Of a stretch of 64,000 bases of DNA, positions 18,389-25,573 are shown in pieces. Under the pieces are notes generated by a model that was given only the letters and a program-made list of their open reading frames with translations, had not been told where the DNA came from and did no database searches. Within the stretch, counting starts at the first letter, position 1. Each line of letters begins with the position of its first letter. The DNA is taken from assembly GCA_016196065.1 (NCBI GenBank), contig JACPYL010000025.1, positions 62,001 through 126,000 of the forward strand, in the 5' to 3' direction. A program made the translations under genes and the position numbers. This DNA comes from Acidobacteriota bacterium. GTDB lineage: Bacteria > Acidobacteriota > Terriglobia > Terriglobales > Acidobacteriaceae.

Positions 18389-20176
18389 TTACTTGGGAAA
18401 CCCTATATCGCTGAAGGCCGCACCATCGTTGATTCCCTTCCCTTCCACGATGGTGTAGATCTTGTCCCCGGCAACGTCCTTGAAACTTTCAACTTTTCCG
18501 GTCGGCCAGCGTACTTCTACGAGATCGATCCTGGCAGCGGATCCCAATCCAAAGTGCAACCGCAGATCGCTTTGTGACAAGTAACTGCCGCCACTGCGGA
18601 CTTCGTCGAACTGCGTCATCGCCCCCGCATGAATGGTCACTCGTGCGCCGATGGCTGCGCGATTGCTCTTGCTTCCAATCAGACGAAACAGCACGCGATG
18701 GTTTGAGATCTGGTTGGTGTTGAAAAAGAGAGACGGCGCCTCTCCGACATTCAGTACGACGACGTCCATGTTGCCGTTATTGGCGATGTCTCCAAACGCC
18801 GCGCCCCGCCGGGACTTCAGGGGCATGTCAGCCAGGCCAGAAGCCTTCGTGACTTCCTCGAACGTTCCATTGCGCAGATTGCGATGCAGCAACATGGGCT
18901 GCGCGTAGGCAGCACTTCCCTTCACTCCATCCATCTGCGGATACACGTGTCCATTCACGACGAACAGATCGAGCCAGCCGTCGTTATCCATGTCGAAGAA
19001 CGCTGTTCCCCAACCAACCAGCGGAAGACTCGCCTGACCAAGACGGGATTGCATCGCAACGTCTTCAAATCCGCGCGGACCCTGATTGCGATACAACGTG
19101 TTCGGCTGATCGGCAAATTCGGTGACAAGCATCGAGAGTCGACCACTGTGATCGTAGTCGCCCCAACTCGCTCCCATCGAACCAAGCGCTTGCCCTTCGC
19201 CGTTCATCGCGATGCCGCCCACCATCGCATCGTCGGTAAATGTACCGTCGTGGTTGTTGTGGTAAAGATGATTGGGCGTTGTATCGTCGGCGACAAATAG
19301 ATCGGGCCAACCATCGTTGTCGTAGTCACTCCAAGCCGCGGTCAGACCGTAGTATTTGTCGGGATCGTCCACTCCTGCCTTCTTCGAGACTTCGTCAAAC
19401 GTCCCGTCGCCGCGATTGTGATAGAGCAGATCGGTCTCCCCTTCCATGCCCCATGGCCCACATTGCACGGGTACACCTTTAAAGTGACAAAATTTGGTCG
19501 ATCCCGGCACCGGAAGGCTGTTCATGTCGACTTGGACATAGCGTGACACGAACAGATCGACATAACCATCGCGGTCGTAGTCTGCCCATGCCGCACCAGT
19601 GGAGAACCTACCGCCGCGCACGCCCGCCTTGTCAGTCACATCCTCAAAGGTACAGTTGCCTTTGTTGCGGTAGAGCGCATTCCCGTTATAGGCGGTTACG
19701 AAGAGATCGAGATTGCCATCGTTGTCGAAGTCGGCCGCGGCGACACCCATACCCCATCCTTTTCGTGTGAGCCCAGCCTTCAGCGTGATGTCAGTGAATC
19801 TTAGATTCGCATCCTGATGCCAAAGCGTGATCAGGGCATCGCCACCTTGCCGGTAACGATCGACGGACGATCCGTTCACCATGACGATGTCGAGTTTGCC
19901 ATCGTTGTCGCAATCGAAGAGTCCGATGCCGCCACTCATGGACTCGATCACGTAGAGTTTTTCAGGAGAGGCAATGTGGGAGGTGGTCAGACCTGCCTGT
20001 AGGGCGATGTCGCGAAAGGTCGGGACGAGAGAGTTTGGCTTCGACAGTGCGTTGGGTTTTTCACCGCGTGTCGGTGGGACTTTTGCTGAAAGTCCCATCG
20101 CGCCGTTTGGTTCGGTCTGGGCCCAAAGCAGGCTGGTCAAGACGATCGACAAAATGTAAATCTGTCCGGCCCGCAT
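18389..20176 (-). CDS. Secreted FG-GAP/ASPIC-UnbV (CRTAC1-like) protein
   Basis: A 595-residue exported protein. Start placed at the ATG at 20176, which gives signal peptide MRAGQIYILSIVLTSLLWAQ; an ATG at 20221 lies inside the inverted repeat. The body is a run of FG-GAP/VCBS repeats with calcium-loop motifs DxDNDGxxD (for example DCDNDGKLD, DYDRDGYVD, DYDNDGWPD), likely a beta-propeller, and the C-terminus is an ASPIC/UnbV domain (SNRAAIGARVTIHAG, GLGSAARIDLVEVRWPTGK). The biochemical role of this family in bacteria is unknown. It is last of four co-directional genes starting at the multihaem cytochrome. Confidence 0.88.
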   Translation of the reverse strand: MRAGQIYILSIVLTSLLWAQTEPNGAMGLSAKVPPTRGEKPNALSKPNSLVPTFRDIALQAGLTTSHIASPEKLYVIESMSGGIGLFDCDNDGKLDIVMVNGSSVDRYRQGGDALITLWHQDANLRFTDITLKAGLTRKGWGMGVAAADFDNDGNLDLFVTAYNGNALYRNKGNCTFEDVTDKAGVRGGRFSTGAAWADYDRDGYVDLFVSRYVQVDMNSLPVPGSTKFCHFKGVPVQCGPWGMEGETDLLYHNRGDGTFDEVSKKAGVDDPDKYYGLTAAWSDYDNDGWPDLFVADDTTPNHLYHNNHDGTFTDDAMVGGIAMNGEGQALGSMGASWGDYDHSGRLSMLVTEFADQPNTLYRNQGPRGFEDVAMQSRLGQASLPLVGWGTAFFDMDNDGWLDLFVVNGHVYPQMDGVKGSAAYAQPMLLHRNLRNGTFEEVTKASGLADMPLKSRRGAAFGDIANNGNMDVVVLNVGEAPSLFFNTNQISNHRVLFRLIGSKSNRAAIGARVTIHAGAMTQFDEVRSGGSYLSQSDLRLHFGLGSAARIDLVEVRWPTGKVESFKDVAGDKIYTIVEGKGINDGAAFSDIGFPK

Positions 20177-20210
20177 GCACGGTGATTGTAGTCCCAGTGA
20201 ACGCTTTATA

Positions 20211-20293
20211 GGAACTGTCATCCCGAGCGGAGCGAGGGATCTGTAGTTAGCTGCGAAATGCAGATCCCTCGCTCCGCTCGGGATGACAGTTCC
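20211..20293. repeat. Perfect 33-bp inverted repeat
   Basis: Left arm 20211-20243 and right arm 20261-20293 are exact reverse complements, with a 17-base loop. The core reads GTCATCCCGAGCGGAGCGAG. It sits between two CRTAC1-type genes and covers the upstream alternative start of the 3' one. A related but diverged element is at 42770-42868. Confidence 0.92.
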
Positions 20294-20306
20294 TCAAAAA
20301 TGGTGC

Positions 20307-23300
20307 CTACTGCGGATACTGGAACGAATATCCGCCAGCCTCATTCCCGGACATGAAGCGCGTGTTGTATTCCAGCAGATAGTTCAAGTGCTCGGCGTCA
20401 CCGGGGAATGACTTCCCTTTATACGGATACGTTCCCATCGCACCGAATGGCAGCGGTTCGACCGATTCGCCGCGATACGCGTAAAAATCCATATCCTTCT
20501 CGTAGCCATGCGCCGCGAAGAAATAGTCGCGCACCCAGCCGGTCGGAAGTGTCGGCAACGTGGCCGGATCGAAATCGAGTGCCACTTCGTCGCCGGATCC
20601 AAACACCGCAAACTTGTCGTCACTGACATTGAGCAAGGGACGCACATCGCCATAGCGTGTGTACGCTCCAGCCGGACGCGTGTAGGGCCCGGTCGCGCTG
20701 ACTTTCTCGTAGATGTATTCCACATTGCCCGGCGGCTGGTTCTCAATCTTGAGCGGGAATCCGTGGAAGCTGAGATCGGCACGCGAGAGCGGCACTGGAG
20801 TGAGCCGAGCGCTCTGGTTCTGATTCGTATGGCTGATGAGGATGCTGTTCCAATAAATCTGCAGATTCGTGGTCAGACGGATACGCCGCGTACCGACTGG
20901 CAACTTCCCACTTAGATCAGCGGTCATCGTGCGCGGTCCGCCTGCGGGGAATCCCAGATCATCCATTACGCGAACCCATTTCCCATCTGAATTCTGCGCC
21001 TCAACATACGGCGCGAAGGGTTGCAGGTGCGCCTGGTCGGCGGCGTACATGCTGGTCGCGGTAAAGTATTCAATCTCGCCGTGCATCAGCAACCATAGCG
21101 GGCCGCCTCGATAGGTCTCGCCGAGATCAAGCTCCAGAGAGTGGGGCTCGGTGAAACCTGAAAACGACAGCACTTTGAAATCGCCGAAATAGCGGTGCGC
21201 GAGCAGGTCAGGGAGAACGTTGTGATGATGCTCGTCCCATGCTCCGGCGGGCGGACGCGCATCCTGCTCGCTGCTGAACACAACCTTGAACGGTGGGTAC
21301 GGAGGATTGCTCGCGAAATATTCGTTGGGATAAACATCCACACCAGCCGGATGATCGACAGCAATCAATTGCACTCGATCGAGATACACGGATTCTTCCA
21401 GCGGCTCCATGAACCGGAAACTCAGCTTGCCATCTCTTTCGCGGACAGTGTTCCGGTCGAGCTTGATGTACTCCGTCGGTCGGGCAATGTTGCGTTCATT
21501 CGGTCCAACCCAGTGACCGACTACGCCCGCACCGAGCATGTCGCCGACAAGTTGGTAGTGCGTGCCGTCCCATACAAAGAGGGTGGGACACGAACTGCCG
21601 CGACGATCGATCTCGAGAAAATTCTGAACTTTGTTGGCGGCGATTTCGATTTCATCCTGCAAAACGCCCGTTGGCCACGTCATGCGGACGACATCCGCTT
21701 CTTTGGCCTGTCCGAGGCCGATGGTCAGATAGGGCGAATTCTGTCCGAGGTATCCAGACGATCCGTACACTTCGAATTTCTGTCGCAAGCCAGCCGAGAA
21801 TACTTCCACCTTCGTTCCGATGGCGGTCTTGTTGTCATTGAGGCCCTTGAGTGCCAGTCGGAGAGAGTTGTTCTTGTTCCCGCCCTCGTTGCGGAGGAGG
21901 ACGGCGGGACCATGATTCTGCGTGATCAGGAGATCGACTGCACCATCGTTGTCGTAGTCACCGGCAATAATAGCGCGCGGCTCTTGCAGTTGAATCCTGT
22001 CGAGGCCGACGTCGGCGGTAACATCTTTCCATCCGTCGGGGCCGAGGTTGCGGAATAGGCGGACTTCGCCGCGGCCATCTTTCGTTTCGCCGACAGCTAC
22101 CAGGTCGACCCAGCCGTCGTTGTCGTAGTCGATGGCAGCCACGCCGTAGGCGCGAACCCATCCCACATTGGGAAGTTGTACACGATCAAACTTCTTCCCC
22201 AGTTTGTTTTCCCAGAGGCTGATGCCCGGTGCACTGTCGTGAGTGAACGCGATGTTCATCCATCCGTCGTGGTTGGAATCGAGTACCGCGAGACCGATCG
22301 TGGAACCCGGCATGGGCGACGACCAGGGCTGGCGGACCGGAAACTTGCCTTCACGGGGATTCTCGAAAATAGTCGGCGCCTGCTCCGAACCTGCTACCGC
22401 GATGTCGACGGCGCGGTCATTGTTGTAGTCCGTTCCCACTCCACTAATTGCATTGGCCTGAATCAGTCCCAAACTTTCCGTTGCATCCGTGAAAGTACCG
22501 TTGCCATTGTTGCGCCACATTCTTGCTGGAAATGAAGATGCGTGAGGTTCGTCGCCTACGACGGGAAGAACCGCTTGCCGGATACCTAGCAAATCGATGT
22601 CTCCATCGTGATCGTAGTCCACGAAGCTCACGCCACGCCACAACACTGCGCTGCTTCCTGCCGTTCTTTCACTGAGAATTCCCGCAGCCTGCGTCGCGTC
22701 CGTCAACTTGTCGCCTTTGTCGTTGTGAAGCAGGACCACACCCTCGGGGGTTGCGAGGGCGAGATCCGAAAAGCCATCATTGTCGTAATCTCCGGCGGTG
22801 CAGGCAGTGAGACGAAGACTTCGATCCAGACCTAATTTTCCAGAGACGTTTTCGTACTTTCCGTTTCCGAGATTATGAAAAAGCGCAGGTCCACCACCTG
22901 ATCCTGAGCGCGCAAGGAAAAGATCTATGTGACCGTCATTGTCGTAGTCGAGAAAGCACGCACCGCCGTCGGCGCTCTTTGCTTCCACCTTTGACGGAAG
23001 CCCCGCGATCTCCGTCACATCCACGAACTTCACCGGAATCTGCGCCAGCACTTTTTCAACCACCACCGGAGACTCTTCTGCCCGCGAATACTTCCCCTGC
23101 TCGCCATACGCGAGGCTGATCGGAGTGCCTAATTTGTTCTGCGTGATGTATTGAAATTTCTTCAGGCCTTCGCGGGCCTGTTCGGCTTGTCCGGATTGCT
23201 GGTAGGAACGAGACAGTCCGAACTGCGCGGAGGCATGTAGCGGATCGACCTTCAGTGCGTGCTGGAAAGACTCAATGGCTTCTGGATATTGTTTCACCTG

Positions 23301-23738
23301 CGCATAAGTCGAGCCGAGAAAATACCAGGAGTCGGCGTCGTAGGGATCGATCTCGGTGACGCGGCGAAAGGCTTCGACCGCGGCTTGCGGGCTGTCGGAG
23401 TTTTTGTAGAAGAGGCCGAGGTTGTACCAGGGATGCGCGTCTTGCGGATCGTCCTGCGAGGCCTTCAGGAGCAGTGTTTTCGCTTCGTCAACGCGCTGCA
23501 AGTTCAGGAGCGCCACTCCGCGGTTCAGTGCCGTGACTCTCAGATTTGGATCTTTTGCTGCCGCCGCCTCGAATGCCTTCAACCCCTTTTCGAACAACTG
23601 CTGGTTCATGTAGGCAACGCCAATGTTGTTCAAGCGAGCAGCCTCGTGAGAATCGGCCGGAGCAGCGGCGCCGATCATGAGCAGGAGAAGGGACGCGGCG
23701 AGGACAGCAGTGAGGGCGATGCTGAATTTCTTGATCAT
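20307..23738 (-). CDS. Large TPR + FG-GAP + ASPIC/UnbV protein with unassigned C-terminal region
   Basis: A 1143-residue exported protein. Signal peptide to about residue 28; residues about 30-210 hold five TPR-like repeats (NNIGVAYMNQQLFEKGLKAF, WYNLGLFYKNSDSPQAA); about 230-620 hold FG-GAP/VCBS repeats with DYDNDGxxDL loops; about 625-705 an ASPIC/UnbV domain (NKTAIGTKVEVFSAG, TWPTGVLQDEIEI). The last 430 residues, starting at CPTLFVWDGTHYQLVGD, match no family I recognise. They contain jelly-roll-like strands and a conserved-looking HHH at AWDEHHHN. It is the third gene of the cytochrome-CRTAC1 block. Confidence 0.85.
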   Translation of the reverse strand: MIKKFSIALTAVLAASLLLLMIGAAAPADSHEAARLNNIGVAYMNQQLFEKGLKAFEAAAAKDPNLRVTALNRGVALLNLQRVDEAKTLLLKASQDDPQDAHPWYNLGLFYKNSDSPQAAVEAFRRVTEIDPYDADSWYFLGSTYAQVKQYPEAIESFQHALKVDPLHASAQFGLSRSYQQSGQAEQAREGLKKFQYITQNKLGTPISLAYGEQGKYSRAEESPVVVEKVLAQIPVKFVDVTEIAGLPSKVEAKSADGGACFLDYDNDGHIDLFLARSGSGGGPALFHNLGNGKYENVSGKLGLDRSLRLTACTAGDYDNDGFSDLALATPEGVVLLHNDKGDKLTDATQAAGILSERTAGSSAVLWRGVSFVDYDHDGDIDLLGIRQAVLPVVGDEPHASSFPARMWRNNGNGTFTDATESLGLIQANAISGVGTDYNNDRAVDIAVAGSEQAPTIFENPREGKFPVRQPWSSPMPGSTIGLAVLDSNHDGWMNIAFTHDSAPGISLWENKLGKKFDRVQLPNVGWVRAYGVAAIDYDNDGWVDLVAVGETKDGRGEVRLFRNLGPDGWKDVTADVGLDRIQLQEPRAIIAGDYDNDGAVDLLITQNHGPAVLLRNEGGNKNNSLRLALKGLNDNKTAIGTKVEVFSAGLRQKFEVYGSSGYLGQNSPYLTIGLGQAKEADVVRMTWPTGVLQDEIEIAANKVQNFLEIDRRGSSCPTLFVWDGTHYQLVGDMLGAGVVGHWVGPNERNIARPTEYIKLDRNTVRERDGKLSFRFMEPLEESVYLDRVQLIAVDHPAGVDVYPNEYFASNPPYPPFKVVFSSEQDARPPAGAWDEHHHNVLPDLLAHRYFGDFKVLSFSGFTEPHSLELDLGETYRGGPLWLLMHGEIEYFTATSMYAADQAHLQPFAPYVEAQNSDGKWVRVMDDLGFPAGGPRTMTADLSGKLPVGTRRIRLTTNLQIYWNSILISHTNQNQSARLTPVPLSRADLSFHGFPLKIENQPPGNVEYIYEKVSATGPYTRPAGAYTRYGDVRPLLNVSDDKFAVFGSGDEVALDFDPATLPTLPTGWVRDYFFAAHGYEKDMDFYAYRGESVEPLPFGAMGTYPYKGKSFPGDAEHLNYLLEYNTRFMSGNEAGGYSFQYPQ

Positions 23739-23815
23739 CTTGGGTTACGAGTGATTCTACTTGAGCGTGGGCTGGATTTTGCTGGAAACGCGATTGCTAG
23801 GGCTCGTGACCGGCG

Positions 23816-25573
23816 CTACTTTTTCGTGTAGGGCCGAGCACTCACAACACCCTTGCCCTCTTCGACCGTCACCGTCTGCGCGCTGGCAACATTCGAGAGT
23901 TTGTCTACCTGTCCACTGGGCCATTGCACTTCGACGGCGTCGGCCTTCGTTTTCGATCCCAGCCCAAACGTCAGCACCAGTTCACTCTGCGACAGGTAAC
24001 TCGATCCCGACTTCATGGTCAGCGATTGTTTGTCGCTGCCGGCCGACACGCGCACGACCGCTCCGATGCCGTCCCGGTTCGATTTCGTACCGGCCAACTT
24101 GACGCGCAGACTCTTATTTGTCCCGCCTTCGCTGCGATAGAGATGTACCGGACCGCCATTCGTGGTCAGTAACACGTCGAGGGCGCCATCGTTGTTGATG
24201 TCCGCATACGCCGCTCCCCGCGCCACTTTCGGCGCGGCGAACGCGGGTCCCACTTTCGTGGTCATTTCTTCAAACTTACCGTTCCCCAGATTGCGGAACA
24301 GATGCGGAGGCTCCGCGTAGCTCACGCGCTTCTGCACCTTTTCGATCTGATCTTCGATGTGGCCGTCGGCAATCAGGATGTCGGGCCAGCCGTCATTGTC
24401 GTAGTCAAAGAAGAAGCATCCGAAGCCGAGGGTGACCAGCGTCGCGCGGCCCACGTCGGAGCGCGGCGCTTCGTCCACGAACAGGCCGTTGCCTTCATTG
24501 TGGTAAAGCGAAAGCATCTGATTTGAGAAATTTGTGATGATCAGGCTGGCGTGACCGGAACGGTCGTAGTCGGCAGCATCCACGCCCATGCCGGCGCGGG
24601 CGATGCCATCCTCGCTGAACGCAATGCCGGCCGAAACGGCGCGCTCTTCAAACGTGCCATTCTTCTTGTTCAGGTAAAGCTTGTTGGGCTGCGTATCGTT
24701 CGCGATCAGGATGTCGGGCCAGCCGTCGTCGTTGTAGTCGAGGATCGCAATGCCCAGGCTCTTCGAGGTGGGATCGTAAAATCCTGCCTTCTGCGTCGCA
24801 TCTTCGAATTTCCCGCCACCCAGGTTATGCCAAAGCCGCGCCGACGTGCCTTTATAGGATTCCGGCGTGCAATAGGATTTGTGTGCGCCGTCGAGCGTGC
24901 AATACAGATCGCCCTGCTCGGACCACTGCACGTAGTTGGAAACGACAAGGTCGAGTATTCCGTCGCGGTCGTAATCGACCCAGGCGGCACTGGTTGAAAA
25001 TTCGTTTGGCCCGACCATGCCGGCGGACGCAGTGACGTCCTTGAAAGTTCCGTTCCCGTTGTTGTGGAACAGATGACTCTGGCCTAGCGCGGTGATGAAG
25101 ATGTCGTCAAAACCGTCGTTGTCGTAGTCGCCGATTGCCGCACCGAGTCCAAAGAGTGCAATGCCCAGCCCGGACTTACGCGTGACGTCGGTGAATGTGC
25201 CGTCGTGATTGTTGTGATACAGCTTGGGAGTCGTCGGACCGCTCTTCGCGTGGCCCTTCCAATCCTGCCCGTTGACCAGCAGGATGTCGGGGTAGCCATC
25301 GTTGTCGTAGTCGATGAACGCACAGCCGGGGCCCATCGTTTCCGGCAACCACTTTTTCCCGAAAGCGGCGTTGTTGTGGGTGAACTGGATGCCGGCCTGC
25401 GTGGTGATGTCGCGGAAGGTGATGGATTGCCCAAAAACCGCATTCGACGTGGCCAAAACCATGCACCACAGAGTCACAGAGACGCAGAGAAAAGCGGAAA
25501 TGGAAGACCTAAAAGTTTCTTCTCTGTGCCTCTGTGACTCTGCGGTAAACATTTCCGTTGAGCTTCCGATCAC
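23816..25573 (-). CDS. Secreted FG-GAP/ASPIC-UnbV (CRTAC1-like) protein with repeat-derived N-terminus
   Basis: A 585-residue protein with FG-GAP/VCBS calcium-loop repeats (DYDNDGYPDI, DYDNDGFDD, DYDRDGILDL) and a C-terminal ASPIC/UnbV domain (SNRDGIGAVVRVSAG, GLGSKTKADAVEVQWPSGQ). The GTG at 25573 overlaps the stop of the cytochrome gene in a GTGA junction with GGGAG upstream, so translation is probably coupled. From that start, residues 8-37 are encoded by the inverted repeat at 25464-25546 and form the basic and hydrophobic part of a plausible signal peptide ending near NAVFGQ. An ATG at 25462 is the alternative but leaves only a short hydrophobic stretch. Confidence 0.87.
   Translation of the reverse strand: MIGSSTEMFTAESQRHREETFRSSISAFLCVSVTLWCMVLATSNAVFGQSITFRDITTQAGIQFTHNNAAFGKKWLPETMGPGCAFIDYDNDGYPDILLVNGQDWKGHAKSGPTTPKLYHNNHDGTFTDVTRKSGLGIALFGLGAAIGDYDNDGFDDIFITALGQSHLFHNNGNGTFKDVTASAGMVGPNEFSTSAAWVDYDRDGILDLVVSNYVQWSEQGDLYCTLDGAHKSYCTPESYKGTSARLWHNLGGGKFEDATQKAGFYDPTSKSLGIAILDYNDDGWPDILIANDTQPNKLYLNKKNGTFEERAVSAGIAFSEDGIARAGMGVDAADYDRSGHASLIITNFSNQMLSLYHNEGNGLFVDEAPRSDVGRATLVTLGFGCFFFDYDNDGWPDILIADGHIEDQIEKVQKRVSYAEPPHLFRNLGNGKFEEMTTKVGPAFAAPKVARGAAYADINNDGALDVLLTTNGGPVHLYRSEGGTNKSLRVKLAGTKSNRDGIGAVVRVSAGSDKQSLTMKSGSSYLSQSELVLTFGLGSKTKADAVEVQWPSGQVDKLSNVASAQTVTVEEGKGVVSARPYTKK
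25464..25546. repeat. Inverted repeat inside the 5' end of a CRTAC1-type gene
   Basis: Left arm CACCACAGAGTCACAGAGAC... and right arm ...CCTCTGTGACTCTGCGGT are imperfect reverse complements of about 30 bases. Unlike the other long repeats here it lies within a coding frame, directly after a coupled start codon. Confidence 0.8.
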
